Part shown: piece after piece, positions 31,973 to 40,841 of the stretch
How the letters are laid out: the number at the start of each line of letters is the position of its first letter
Numbering within the stretch: position 1 is the stretch's first letter
From: Cellulomonas sp. ES6
GTDB lineage: Bacteria; Actinomycetota; Actinomycetes; Actinomycetales; Cellulomonadaceae
Assembly: GCF_030053835.1 (NCBI RefSeq)
Contig: NZ_CP125655.1
Coordinates: 2,976,001-3,040,000, forward strand
Reading direction: 5' to 3'
DNA length: 64,000 bases
Made by a program: the position numbers and the translations under genes
Notes under the pieces: generated by a model
Database searches by the model: none
What the model was told of the DNA's origin: nothing
What the model saw: only the letters and a program-made list of their open reading frames with translations

Positions 31973-33708
31973 GCGCCGTGCTCGACCCCGCCCCGGCCCC
32001 CGCGTCCGCCCCGCTGTCCCGGGCGGCGATCTCCCGCCGGCTGGTCCGATTCGGCCGCCCGGTGCTGCCGCCGCTCGCGGCGTCGCTGGTCTGCCGGGTG
32101 GTCGGCCAGCTGCTCGGCATCGCCCTGCTCGCCGTCGCGGCGGCCGGGGCCGCCCGCGTGGCGGACGACCCCGCAGCGCCGCTCGCCCCGACGGTGTGGA
32201 CGCTCGTCGCGCTGTCGCTGCTCAAGGGCGTGCTCCGCTACCTGGAGCAGCTGACCGGCCACGCCGTGGCGTTCCGCGCGCTCGCGATGCTGCGTGTCGA
32301 CTTCTACGACCGGCTCGCGCCGCAGGCTCCCGCAGGCGTCCTGTCGCGCCGCACCGGCGACCTGGTCAACCGCGCGACCAAGGACGTCGACCGCGTCGAG
32401 GTGTTCTTCGCGCACACGCTCGTGCCCGCGGTGAGCGCGGTCGTCGTGCCGGTGGTCGTCCTGGTGGTGCTGGCCGTCCGGTACGACCCGGTGCTCGCGC
32501 TCGTGCTGCTGCCGTTCCTCGTGCTCGTCGGCGCGGTCGTCCCGGCGTGGGGGCGCGAGCCCAGCGCGGTCGCGGCGACCCGGGTGCGGGCCGCGCGGGG
32601 GCGGATCGCCCAGCTCGTCACCGAGTCGCTCCAGGGCGTCCGCGAGGTGCTGGCGTTCGGGGCGGAGACGCGGCGCCGGGCCCAGGCGCGCGCGCTCGCG
32701 GACGACGTCGGGCTGGGCCTCGACGGGCTGGCGGCCTGGACGGCGCGCCGGCGCGCGGCGAACGCGGTGCTGCTGGTCGCGGCCGTCGCGACCGTGGCGC
32801 TCGTCGGCGCGGCGCGCGTGTCCTCCGGCGCGCTGGGCTGGGCGGACTACGCCGTCGCGGTCGTGCTGGCGCTCGCGGTCTTCACCCCGGTGCTCGCCGT
32901 CGAGGACGTCGCGCCGGACCTCGAGCAGGCGTTCGCCGCCGCGCGCCGCATCTGGCGGGTCACCGACGCGCCGCCGGCCACCACCTCGCCCGAGCACCCC
33001 GTGCCGCTGCCGGACGGGCCGCTCGACGTGCGGTTCGAGGGCGTGACGTTCACCTACCCCGCGCCCGAGGACGACGACGCCGGCGGTGCCCCCCAGGGGC
33101 CGCGGCGCCGGGTGCTCGACGGCCTGGACCTGCACGTGCCCGCCGGCGCCACGACGGCAGTCGTCGGGTCGTCGGGCTCCGGCAAGTCGACGCTGGTGAA
33201 CCTGCTGACCCGGGCGTGGGACCCGGACGAGGGCCGGGTGCTGCTGGGCGGGGTCGACGTGCGGGACGTCGCGCTGGAGGACCTGCGCCGGCACGTCGCC
33301 GTCGTCGGGCAGAGCACCTACCTGTTCAACGACACGCTGGCGGCCAACCTCCGGCTCGCGGCACCCGACGCCACGGACGCGCAGCTCGAGGACGCGTGCC
33401 GCCGCGCGGCGCTGCACGACGCGGTCGTCGCGATGCCCGACGGCTACGCCACCCGGGTCGGCGAGATGGGCGAGCGGCTGTCCGGCGGGCAGCGCCAGCG
33501 CGTGGCGATCGCCCGCGCGTTGCTGCTCGACGCTCCCGTGCTGGTGCTGGACGAGGCGACCAGCCAGCTCGACGTCGCCACGGAGGCGGAGATCCAGGAC
33601 GCGCTCGCCGAGGCGGCCCGGGGCCGCACCGTGCTCGTGATCGCGCACCGCCCGGGGGCCGTCCGCACCGCGGACCGCGTCGTCCACCTGGGGCGGCCCG
33701 GCACCTGA
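31969..33708 (+). CDS. ABC exporter half-transporter (permease-ATPase fusion), second of pair
   Basis: A 579-residue permease-ATPase fusion. Six membrane segments occupy about residues 30-310; the cytoplasmic loop contains TGDLVNRATKDVDRVEVFFA and LVTESLQGVREVLAFGAE. The ABC domain has Walker A VVGSSGSGKSTLVNLLTRA, signature LSGGQRQRVAIARALLLD, Walker B VLVLDEATSQLD and the switch His in VIAHRPGAV. Both ATP sites look intact on this half (Glu after Walker B present), as they do on its partner. GTG 31969 overlaps the previous stop. The gene ends 18 bases from the convergent trmB. Substrate unknown. Confidence 0.88.
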   Translation: MSAVLDPAPAPASAPLSRAAISRRLVRFGRPVLPPLAASLVCRVVGQLLGIALLAVAAAGAARVADDPAAPLAPTVWTLVALSLLKGVLRYLEQLTGHAVAFRALAMLRVDFYDRLAPQAPAGVLSRRTGDLVNRATKDVDRVEVFFAHTLVPAVSAVVVPVVVLVVLAVRYDPVLALVLLPFLVLVGAVVPAWGREPSAVAATRVRAARGRIAQLVTESLQGVREVLAFGAETRRRAQARALADDVGLGLDGLAAWTARRRAANAVLLVAAVATVALVGAARVSSGALGWADYAVAVVLALAVFTPVLAVEDVAPDLEQAFAAARRIWRVTDAPPATTSPEHPVPLPDGPLDVRFEGVTFTYPAPEDDDAGGAPQGPRRRVLDGLDLHVPAGATTAVVGSSGSGKSTLVNLLTRAWDPDEGRVLLGGVDVRDVALEDLRRHVAVVGQSTYLFNDTLAANLRLAAPDATDAQLEDACRRAALHDAVVAMPDGYATRVGEMGERLSGGQRQRVAIARALLLDAPVLVLDEATSQLDVATEAEIQDALAEAARGRTVLVIAHRPGAVRTADRVVHLGRPGT

Positions 33709-33726
33709 GGCCGGCCGGGGCGGTGC

Positions 33727-34512
33727 TCAGGACGTGCGCGTCGCGACCACGTCCCGCGGGGTCCGCCCGGCCGCGAGGGCCCGTCGCTCGAACCGCGTGA
33801 CCGGGCGGTGCTCCGGCCGCGGGGCGTAGCCGCCGTGCTCGTTGGTCAGGCCCGGGTCGGCGGCGACGACCTCGAGCATCTGCTCCGCGTACGGCTCCCA
33901 GTCGGTCGCGCAGTGCAGCACGCCGCCGATCGCCAGCCGGCTCCGCAGCAGCGCGACGTGCTCGGGCGCGACGATCCGGCGCTTGTGGTGCCGGGCCTTC
34001 GGCCACGGGTCGGGGAAGAACACGTGCACCGCGGCGAGCGACCCGGGCGCGACGACCCGGCGCACCAGGTCGAGCGCGTCGCCGTGCGCCACCCGGACGT
34101 TGGTGAGGCCCTGCTCCTCCAGCAGCACGAGCAGGTTCGCGACCCCGGGCAGGTGCACCTCGACGGCGAGGTAGTCGCGGTCGGGGTCGGCGGCCGCCAT
34201 CGCGGCGGTCGCGTCGCCCATGCCGGAGCCGATCTCCAGGACCAGCGGCGCGGTGCGGCCGAACAGCGCGGGGGCGTCGAGCGCCCCCGCGTCCGTCGTG
34301 GGCGGCAGCCCGAGCGCCGGGTCGTGCACGGAGACGCCGTACCGGGGCCAGAGCCGCTCGAGCGCGTCCGCGCGCCGCTCCCCGAGCGTCGCCCGGCGGG
34401 GGTGGAACGTGCGCACGGGCTGCCCGGCGACCTTCTTCGCCTGCCGGAACGCGTCGCCCGCCCGGCCGGTGTCGGGCGGCCCTGCGGAGGACGGGGTCGG
34501 ATCGGTCGGCAC
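33727..34512 (-). CDS. trmB: tRNA (guanine46-N7)-methyltransferase
   Basis: A 261-residue cytoplasmic enzyme that methylates G46 in the tRNA variable loop using S-adenosylmethionine. The SAM-binding LVLEIGSGMGDATAAMAAAD at about 90-109, DYLAVEVHLPGVANLL, and the family signature VFFPDPWPKARHHKRRI at about 164-180 are clear. The C-terminal TRFERRALAAGR is also typical. GTG 34512 lies 7 bases after a TACCCT -10 box with no ribosome site. The N-terminal tail of about 30 residues is a polar extension. Monocistronic by appearance; the VOC gene lies 54 bases upstream on the same strand. Confidence 0.95.
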   Translation of the reverse strand: MPTDPTPSSAGPPDTGRAGDAFRQAKKVAGQPVRTFHPRRATLGERRADALERLWPRYGVSVHDPALGLPPTTDAGALDAPALFGRTAPLVLEIGSGMGDATAAMAAADPDRDYLAVEVHLPGVANLLVLLEEQGLTNVRVAHGDALDLVRRVVAPGSLAAVHVFFPDPWPKARHHKRRIVAPEHVALLRSRLAIGGVLHCATDWEPYAEQMLEVVAADPGLTNEHGGYAPRPEHRPVTRFERRALAAGRTPRDVVATRTS

Positions 34513-34519
34513 GGCGTCG

Positions 34520-34525
34520 AGGGTA
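34520..34525 (-). promoter_or_regulatory. -10 box TACCCT, leaderless geometry, for trmB
   Basis: Minus-strand TACCCT ends 7 bases before GTG 34512, and no Shine-Dalgarno sequence is present. Confidence 0.5.
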
Positions 34526-34566
34526 GCCGCGCCCGCCGGACGTGGCGTCCCGCGCGTCGGCGGCCC

Positions 34567-35346
34567 TCACGCGGCGGGCGCGCTGGGCTCCTCGTCGGTC
34601 GACATGAGCCAGAACCGCTCCCCGAACGGTCCCGTGACCCCGGCGAGCCGCCCGTACGTCGTGTCCGAGGCCGGGGACACGACGGCGCCGCCGAGCCGCA
34701 CGGCCCGCTCGGTCGCCGCGTCCGTGTCCGTCACGGCGAAGTACACCTCCCAGGACGCGGCGTCGGCGCCGCCCCCGATGCCGCCGACCGGCCGGCCGTC
34801 GACCTCGACGGTCGCGTACTCGAACCCGGGCGCGCTCATGTCGGTGACCCCGTAGCCGAACACCGCCCGGTAGAACGCGCGGGCCTCGGCGGGGTGCGCC
34901 GACAGGTGCTCGTTCCAGATCATCGCGCCGGGCTCGTTCACGACGGTCGCCCCGAGGGTCCGGCCGGCCTGCCAGAGCGCGACGGTCGCCCCCGCGGGGT
35001 CCGTCAGCACCGCCATCGAGCCGAAGTCCATGACCGGCGCCACCGGCACCTGCACCCGGGCGCCCGACGCCACGGCCCGCTCCTGGGTGGCGGCGGCGTC
35101 CGCCGTCGCGAGGAAGGTCAGCCACGCGACGGGTTCGTCCTCGCCGCCCGGCATGACGCCGCCCAGCGCCGCCGCGGGCCGTCCGGCCACGAGGCCCTGG
35201 CTGTAGAAGCCCGTCTCGGCCGGGCCGACGTCGAACGTCCAGCCGAGCAGGTCGCCGTAGAACCGGCGCCCCGCCTCGAGGTCGGGGACCCTCAGCTGCG
35301 CCCAGCAGGGAGTGCCGTCCGCCCAGGGCCGCTCGTGCACGCTCAT
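34567..35346 (-). CDS. Two-domain VOC (glyoxalase/bleomycin-resistance fold) protein
   Basis: A 259-residue protein of two tandem VOC domains. Domain 1 (about 11-126) has PCWAQLRVPDLEAGRRFYGD, then LLGWTF, and VLTDPAGATVALWQ. Domain 2 (about 136-250) has IWNEHLSAHPAEARAFYRAV followed by FGYGVTDM, and ends FGERFWLMS. VOC proteins bind metal and act as dioxygenases, isomerases or antibiotic-binding proteins, and the substrate cannot be read here. ATG 35346 has GGAGGAC upstream. Nothing in the neighbourhood suggests a pathway. Confidence 0.9.
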   Translation of the reverse strand: MSVHERPWADGTPCWAQLRVPDLEAGRRFYGDLLGWTFDVGPAETGFYSQGLVAGRPAAALGGVMPGGEDEPVAWLTFLATADAAATQERAVASGARVQVPVAPVMDFGSMAVLTDPAGATVALWQAGRTLGATVVNEPGAMIWNEHLSAHPAEARAFYRAVFGYGVTDMSAPGFEYATVEVDGRPVGGIGGGADAASWEVYFAVTDTDAATERAVRLGGAVVSPASDTTYGRLAGVTGPFGERFWLMSTDEEPSAPAA

Positions 35347-35426
35347 GTCGTCCTCCGCGAGGCTCGGGGGCGGCGCCGCGTCGCCCCGACGGGCCCATCG
35401 AAGCAGCCGGCACCCACACGCGCGAA

Positions 35427-35479
35427 GGGCGCCCCGGCAGCGCGGCGCGCCCTCCCGCGCCGCGGCCGCCGGGGCGCCC
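35427..35479 (-). terminator. Nested hairpin downstream of the UDP-glucose dehydrogenase gene
   Basis: Outer arms GGGCGCCCCGGC (35427-35438) and GCCGGGGCGCCC (35468-35479) are perfect complements. Inside, CGCGGCGCG and CGCGCCGCG pair around a CCCTCC loop (35441-35464). It lies 14 bases past the stop at 35494 and should end the polysaccharide operon. Confidence 0.7.
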
Positions 35480-35493
35480 CCGCCGGACCCCCG

Positions 35494-36900
35494 TCAGGCG
35501 GCGGTCCGCCCGAGGCCGGCGAACTCCCAGCCGGCGCCGCGCCACCGCGCGGGGTCGAGCTTGCCGCGGGCGTCGATGACGCGCGGCGTCGCGGTGAGCC
35601 CGGCGAGGTGCTCGGCGTCGGCCTGCACGAACTGGTCCCACTCGGTGAGCACCAGCACGACGTCCGTGCCCTCGACGGCCTCGTCCACCGACGTGGCGTA
35701 GGACAGCGTCGGGAACGACCGTCGCGCGGTGTCCCCGGCCTCCGGGTCGTACACCGTGACCTGGGCGCCGCGCAGGTGCAGCGCCGCGGCGACGTTGAGG
35801 GCGGGGGAGTCCCGCACGTCGTCGGTGTGCGGCTTGAACGCCGCGCCCAGCACGCCGATCCGGCGGTTGAGAACGGAGCCGCCGCAGGCCTGCACGGTCA
35901 TGTCGAGCACCCGCTCGCGCTGGCCCATGTTGATCTCGTCGACCTGCTGCAGCAGGGCGGACGCCCGGTACGCCCCGAGCTCGTTCGCCCGGTGCATGAG
36001 GGCGCGGATGTCCTTCGGCAGGCAGCCGCCGCCGAACCCGAGCCCGGCGTCGAGGAACTGGCGGCCGATGCGCACGTCGTGGCCGAGCGCGTCCGCCAGC
36101 ACGGTGACGTCGGCCCCGGCCGCCTCGCACACCGAGGAGATCGCGTTGATGAACGAGATCTTGGTGGCGAGGAACGCGTTCGCGCTGACCTTCACGAGCT
36201 CCGCGGTCGGCAGGTCCGTGACGACGACGGGCGTGCCCTCGGCGATCGGCCCGGCGTAGACCTGCCGCAGCGTGGCCTCGGCCCGGGCGGACGGCCCGCC
36301 GAGCACGATGCGGTCCGGGTGCAGCGTGTCCTCCACGGCCTTGCCCTCGCGCAGGAACTCCGGGTTCCACACCAGCTCGGCCGGCATGCCGGCGGGGGCC
36401 TCCTCGGCCACGAGCGTGCGCAGCCGGGCGGCGGTGCCGACCGGGACGGTCGACTTGCCGACGATCAGGGCCGGGCGCGTGAGGTTGCGGGCGATCGTCG
36501 TGGCGGCGGACTCCACGTAGGACAGGTTCGCCGCGTGGCTGGTGCGCATCTGCGGGGTGCCGACGCAGATGAAGTGCACGTCGCCCCACGCCGCGGCGGC
36601 CGCCAGGTCGGTGGTGAACCGCAGGCGCCCGGTCGCGAGGTGCTTCTCCAGGAGCGGGTCGAGCCCGGGCTCGTAGAACGGCACCTTGCCGGCGGCCAGC
36701 GCCTCGACCTTGCCGGCGTCGGTGTCGGCGCCCAGCACCTCGAACCCGAGCTCGGCCATGGCGACTGCGTGGGTGGCGCCGAGGTACCCGGTGCCGAAGA
36801 CGCTGATGCGCAGCGGGGCGTCACCGGCGGAGGGCTCGGGGAGCGCCTCGGTGTCGGCGGTGGCGGAGAGGGCGGCGGCGGAGAGGGCGGAGTCGTGCAT
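35494..36900 (-). CDS. UDP-glucose 6-dehydrogenase
   Basis: A 468-residue enzyme oxidising UDP-glucose to UDP-glucuronate with two NAD. The N-terminal Rossmann domain begins at RISVFGTGYLGATHAVAMAE (about residues 31-50), preceded by a 30-residue polar tail. Next are YEPGLDPLL, KSTVPVGTA, WNPEFLREGKAVEDTLHPDR, and the catalytic Cys293 in GLGFGGGCLPKDIRAL. The C-terminal UDP-binding domain has GAAFKPHTDDVRDSPAL. ATG 36900 follows GAGGAG. It is the last gene of an operon with a GT2 synthase and a GH26 protein, so its UDP-glucuronate probably feeds that synthase, as HasB feeds HasA. A role limited to other sugar-nucleotide needs is possible. Confidence 0.95.
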   Translation of the reverse strand: MHDSALSAAALSATADTEALPEPSAGDAPLRISVFGTGYLGATHAVAMAELGFEVLGADTDAGKVEALAAGKVPFYEPGLDPLLEKHLATGRLRFTTDLAAAAAWGDVHFICVGTPQMRTSHAANLSYVESAATTIARNLTRPALIVGKSTVPVGTAARLRTLVAEEAPAGMPAELVWNPEFLREGKAVEDTLHPDRIVLGGPSARAEATLRQVYAGPIAEGTPVVVTDLPTAELVKVSANAFLATKISFINAISSVCEAAGADVTVLADALGHDVRIGRQFLDAGLGFGGGCLPKDIRALMHRANELGAYRASALLQQVDEINMGQRERVLDMTVQACGGSVLNRRIGVLGAAFKPHTDDVRDSPALNVAAALHLRGAQVTVYDPEAGDTARRSFPTLSYATSVDEAVEGTDVVLVLTEWDQFVQADAEHLAGLTATPRVIDARGKLDPARWRGAGWEFAGLGRTAA

Positions 36901-36953
36901 GGCGGTGCTCCTCACGGTGGGGCGCGGCGGGCGGGTGCGGGCGGTGCGGCGGG

Positions 36954-38735
36954 TCACGGGGTCGCCGCCGGGGTGGGCGTGGTGCTCGGCGTGGGCTCGG
37001 GCGTCGGCTCGGGCTCGGTGGTCGGCGCGGTGGTCGGCGCGGTCGTCGGCTCGGGGGTGGGGTCCGGGCCGGGCTCCGGCTCGGCGGTCGGCGAGGGCGT
37101 CGCGGACGGTGCCGCGGTCGCGGCCCGGGCCTGGGCGTCGGGTGACGCCGTGGCGGTCGCCGCCGCGCCGGTGGGCTCGCCCCCGAACCGGCGCGCCGGG
37201 TCGTCGAGCCCGGTGCGGAACGCCTCGAGGCTGTTCGCCCGGGAGTCCACGCGCCAGTCGTTCGTCGCGAGCTGGCCGTCCACGTACGTGGTGACGGCGA
37301 GGTTGAACCACGCGAAGCCGATCACGTCGTCGTTGCGCCCGGGGTCGAACCCCTGGAAGAACGACCGCACCCAGGCCGGCTTGGTGCCGCCGATCTCGGA
37401 GGCGCCGACCTCGGCGAGCAGGATCTTCTTGTCGGTGATCGAGCGGAGCTGGTCGAGCGTCCGGTCGAACGTGTAGGAGAACGTCGAGTCGTTCTCCGCC
37501 TTGTAGGGCGGCCGCTGGTAGCCGGAGACGCCGACCCAGTCGACGTACGCGTCACCGGGGTACAGGGCCTCGAGGAACGCGGGGGACTGGTGGGCGGCGG
37601 GCAGGTTGTTGACGATGTTCGGCGCCCACACCCAGATCACGTAGTCGTTCGCGCCGTTGGCCTCGAAGACGTCGTGCACGTGCTGCCACATCCGCACGTA
37701 GTCGCCGACGCCGTTGCCGTTGATCGGCGCGCCGGACCCGGTCTGCTCGGACCACGGGTACCAGACGCCGTTCATCTCGTGGTCCAGGCGGATCGCCAGC
37801 GGCAGCCCCGTGGCCGCGATGTCGCGGGCGTACTGCGTGAGGTAGGCGTCGAAGTCGCCCGCGATGATCTTCGGCAGGCTGTACTCCGGCTCCTCGACGA
37901 CGTCGTTCTTCGACCCGATCGGCCGGGACTCCCAGGTGAGCATCGGCAGCATGCCGCGCTCCCAGGCGCGCGTCACGGCGTTCGCGCGGAAGTCCTCGTC
38001 CCAGCCGCCGAAGTACCCGACCATGTCCTGCGTGCGCCCGACGTCCTGCGCGGCGTCGTCGAACGTCGCCCAGTTGAACGGCGCCTGCTCGGTGTACATC
38101 CCGAAGTAGCGCTGGTCCGGGTCGAGCAGCGCGGCGCGGCTGGGGGCGGAGGGCTTGGTGGGCTTCTCCGGCGGGGCGGCGGGGTTCTCCGGCCGGGGCG
38201 GCGCGGGGTTGGCGGGCTGGTCGCCCGCGGACCCGGAGGCCGGTGCGGCGGCGGTCCCCCCGGCCGCCGCGGTGCCGCCGGAGCGACCCGACGACCCCGA
38301 CCCGGACGACCCCGAGGACCCGGAGCGCGACGAGCCCCCCGAGCCGGAGCCGCTGCCGGCGGAGTCGCCCCGGGCGTCCCGCTCGGCCTGCGCGGCGGCG
38401 CGGTCCTGCTCGCCCTTCTTGCGGGCGGCCTGCTCGTCGGACAGCACGTCGCGCAGGGCGTCGGACTGGGAGCGGCTGGTCTCGAGCTGCGCCTCGAGCT
38501 CGGCGTTGCGCCGCTGGAGGGCGAGCTCGGCGGCGGTGGGCTCGGCGGCGTCGGACTCGTCGGCGCCCACGAGCGAGGAGACCGCGGGCGTGTTCCACAC
38601 CACGAGCGTCACGGCGAGCAGGCCGGCGACGACGGCCGCGGTGGCGATGCGGGCGCGGACGGTCATCCGGCCCATGGTCGGTGCCCACCAGGCGGCGCCC
38701 GTCGGCGCGGCGGGGGTGGTCGGTGCGTCAGACAT
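36954..38735 (-). CDS. Membrane-anchored family 26 glycoside hydrolase
   Basis: A 593-residue extracytoplasmic enzyme. One membrane anchor (about 28-47), a coiled coil (about 66-118, AELALQRRNAELEAQLETSR), a Ser/Gly and Pro-rich stalk (about 122-200), then the GH26 TIM barrel (about 205-510): YFGMYTEQAPFNWATFDDAA, acid/base Glu320 in RLDHEMNGVWYPW, GVSGYQRP, nucleophile Glu442 in ILLAEVGASEIGG. The tail of about 70 residues is Thr/Pro/Glu repeats. GH26 cleaves beta-mannan, beta-1,3-xylan or mixed beta-glucan. Its ATG overlaps the synthase stop by 8 bases, so it is coupled to polymer synthesis, perhaps trimming or releasing the product as BcsZ does for cellulose (inference). Confidence 0.9.
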   Translation of the reverse strand: MSDAPTTPAAPTGAAWWAPTMGRMTVRARIATAAVVAGLLAVTLVVWNTPAVSSLVGADESDAAEPTAAELALQRRNAELEAQLETSRSQSDALRDVLSDEQAARKKGEQDRAAAQAERDARGDSAGSGSGSGGSSRSGSSGSSGSGSSGRSGGTAAAGGTAAAPASGSAGDQPANPAPPRPENPAAPPEKPTKPSAPSRAALLDPDQRYFGMYTEQAPFNWATFDDAAQDVGRTQDMVGYFGGWDEDFRANAVTRAWERGMLPMLTWESRPIGSKNDVVEEPEYSLPKIIAGDFDAYLTQYARDIAATGLPLAIRLDHEMNGVWYPWSEQTGSGAPINGNGVGDYVRMWQHVHDVFEANGANDYVIWVWAPNIVNNLPAAHQSPAFLEALYPGDAYVDWVGVSGYQRPPYKAENDSTFSYTFDRTLDQLRSITDKKILLAEVGASEIGGTKPAWVRSFFQGFDPGRNDDVIGFAWFNLAVTTYVDGQLATNDWRVDSRANSLEAFRTGLDDPARRFGGEPTGAAATATASPDAQARAATAAPSATPSPTAEPEPGPDPTPEPTTAPTTAPTTEPEPTPEPTPSTTPTPAATP

Positions 38736-40377
38736 AGAGCAGCGCCTCCAGGGCGAACAGGATCACGGCGATGCCGTACGGGATCGCCGCGAGCGGGTTG
38801 AGCCGTCGGCGGGCGGGTGCGGTCGGGGTGGTGCGCGCCTCGCGGCGGCCGGCCGCGACGGGTGCCGCCGCGGGTGCCGCCGCGGGCGCGGCGTGCCGTG
38901 CGGGTGCCGCGGAGACGGCGGGCAGCGGGGCGGTCGCGTCGGCCTGGGCCAGCAGGCCGCCGTGCCCGGCGACGGCGTGCACCGGCGCGCCCGGGCCGGA
39001 GCCGTGGTCGCGCTGCGTGGGAAGCCCGCCCCGGTCCACCACGTCGACGGGCGCCGGCTGCGACATCAGGCCGAGCTCCGCCTCGAGGGACGGGCGGTGG
39101 TCGCCGTCGTCCTCGGCCGTGCCGGGGTCGCCGCCGGCGTAGGCACCGGCGCGGGTGCCCCACCCGGAGGCGTGCGCCATGCGCAGGAACCCGAGCAGCC
39201 GCACCGGCATGAGGAAGAACGTCGAGACGATGATGAAGACCGGGAGCCGGAAGAAGTCGCTCGGGACCTCCTGCAGGTGCCGGATCTGCCGGATCGCCAT
39301 GGACAGCACCGACGACACGACCATCAGGGCGATGACCCAGAACCAGCCGGCCTGCGCGCCGTAGGTCGCCAGCATCGCCTCGTAGAGGTTGACGCCGGTG
39401 CCGCTGACCGAGCGGTACACCCAGCCGGCGATCGTCCCGACGAGCAGGAACGGCAGCACGATGTCGGCCAGGAAGAACACCGCGAGCACGGGCGCGTGGC
39501 CGAGCATCCACGGCAGCATCCGCAGGGTGTTGTACTGGCTGCCGCGCGCCCAGCGCAGCTGCTGCTTGAACAGCTTCTTCACCTGCAGCGGGGCGTCGGT
39601 GTAGACGAGGCTGGTGTGCTGGTAGACCGTCCGGTAGCCCTGCTTGAGCGTGAGGTTGGTCAGCGTGCGGTCGTCGGACACCTCGAGGAACACGCCCATG
39701 AACCGCTGGGTCATGAAGTCGTGCATGACCTCCATGAGGATGTGCCGGCGGAACGCGATGGTGCGTCCGGGCAGGCAGCCGACCTGGCCGAGGACGGACT
39801 GCGCGGGCATCGAGTAGAGCGAGCGCGAGTTCTCGAGCCAGTCGGCCCAGCGGGTGATCCAGGAGCGTGTCGGCTCGAGGATGCGCTGCCGGGTGGTGAC
39901 GCCGCCGACGTTGGGGTCGGCGAACGGCTTGACCAGCTCCGACAGCGTGCCGGCCGTCCAGACGGTGTCCGAGTCGAGCAGCACGGTGACGTCGTACCGG
40001 GACATCTCGGTGCCGATCTTCACGGCGTTCCGCTTGCCCGGGATCGGGGTGTGGACCCACCGCACGAGCGGCGCGAACTCCTCGCAGACCTGCTCGAGGC
40101 CCGGGTTGCGCTTGCCGTTGATGACGACGATGACCTCGTCGGGGTGCTGCTCGGTGACCCGGCTCAGCACGTCCCGGAACAGGTCGAGCGGCTCGTCGAC
40201 GACGGGGACGACGACGCTGGTGGTCTCGTGGTGCTCGGCGAACCACGGGCGGTACCGGCGGGACAGGCCGACCTTGAGCAGCCAGAGCGCCCACACGAGG
40301 CCGGAGAAGACGGTGAAGAGGTACAGCTCGGCCTGGTCGTCGAGCATGTGCCGGATCTGCAGGATGAAGATGAACAT
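38728..40377 (-). CDS. Processive family 2 glycosyltransferase (hyaluronan/cellulose synthase-like)
   Basis: A 549-residue membrane synthase. A membrane helix (about 16-36) precedes the cytoplasmic GT-A domain: DSD at 135-137 binds UDP-sugar and metal, SDDRTLTNLTLKQGY (from 234) carries the catalytic Asp, and QQLRW at 272-276 is the QxxRW motif of processive enzymes. The SDDRTLTN, YTDAPLQVKKLFKQQLRW run resembles hyaluronan synthases more than BcsA. Several membrane segments (about 290-410) form the export channel. A 100-residue Ala/Pro-rich region and a final membrane helix follow. No PilZ domain is seen. GAGGTGA precedes ATG 40377. It likely makes and exports a polymer containing glucuronate or glucose. 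Confidence 0.9.
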   Translation of the reverse strand: MFIFILQIRHMLDDQAELYLFTVFSGLVWALWLLKVGLSRRYRPWFAEHHETTSVVVPVVDEPLDLFRDVLSRVTEQHPDEVIVVINGKRNPGLEQVCEEFAPLVRWVHTPIPGKRNAVKIGTEMSRYDVTVLLDSDTVWTAGTLSELVKPFADPNVGGVTTRQRILEPTRSWITRWADWLENSRSLYSMPAQSVLGQVGCLPGRTIAFRRHILMEVMHDFMTQRFMGVFLEVSDDRTLTNLTLKQGYRTVYQHTSLVYTDAPLQVKKLFKQQLRWARGSQYNTLRMLPWMLGHAPVLAVFFLADIVLPFLLVGTIAGWVYRSVSGTGVNLYEAMLATYGAQAGWFWVIALMVVSSVLSMAIRQIRHLQEVPSDFFRLPVFIIVSTFFLMPVRLLGFLRMAHASGWGTRAGAYAGGDPGTAEDDGDHRPSLEAELGLMSQPAPVDVVDRGGLPTQRDHGSGPGAPVHAVAGHGGLLAQADATAPLPAVSAAPARHAAPAAAPAAAPVAAGRREARTTPTAPARRRLNPLAAIPYGIAVILFALEALLYV

Positions 40378-40486
40378 CGCTCACCTCGGCGCTGGAGGGG
40401 TGGAGCCAGCGGCGACGGTGACGCGGCGGAGGACGGGGGCAGCGGGGCGGGGAGGGCCTCCGCTGTGACTGGGGACGGCGGTCGGG

Positions 40487-40502
40487 CGTGACGGGTGTCA
40501 CC
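40487..40502. promoter_or_regulatory. CRP/GlxR-like site 1
   Basis: CGTGACGGGTGTCACC: GTGA-N6-TCAC core matching the CRP-family consensus TGTGA-N6-TCACA at 8 of 10 defined bases. It lies 110 bases upstream of the synthase start. Confidence 0.6.
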
Positions 40503-40632
40503 CGTTCGGACGGGTGGCGACGTGGCGTCGGGGTCGTTCCTGTGAGTCGGTGGTGCCCCTCGTGGGAGTGCACTCAGCCTGTTGCGCGGCAGCGCCCGAG
40601 CGCAACTCGCCCGGGCCGATTGGGACCCGTGA

Positions 40633-40648
40633 TGTGACGTGGATCACG
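40633..40648. promoter_or_regulatory. CRP/GlxR-like site 2
   Basis: TGTGACGTGGATCACG: 9 of 10 defined bases of the CRP-family consensus. Confidence 0.65.
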
Positions 40649-40791
40649 CGCTGCCCGACCGGTATGTCCGGATATGCGCAGATCAGAGGTCCGGCAGTTC
40701 CGACATCGAGGATGTTCCGGACGGCTCGCGGAGGCGCTGGTCACGCACGAGGGGCGCGCGCCGCCCGGCCGCGACCCGCGGCCCACCGGGA

Positions 40792-40807
40792 CGTGAACAT
40801 CGTCACA
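40792..40807. promoter_or_regulatory. CRP/GlxR-like site 3
   Basis: CGTGAACATCGTCACA: 9 of 10 defined bases of the CRP-family consensus. Its centre is 159 bases from site 2. Confidence 0.65.
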
Positions 40808-40841
40808 ACACGTGATGACGGCTGTCAGTGTCATGACACGG

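Noticed and set aside
40487..40500. TGAC-GGGT-GTCA read as a BldD (c-di-GMP) operator
   Set aside because: Spacing does not fit the BldD box, whereas four sites share the GTGA-N6-TCAC spacing of the CRP family.
40574..40834. An 86-codon minus-strand frame in the synthase/clpB intergenic region
   Set aside because: No ribosome site or -10 geometry, cysteine/arginine-rich composition, and it spans two of the regulator-like palindromes.
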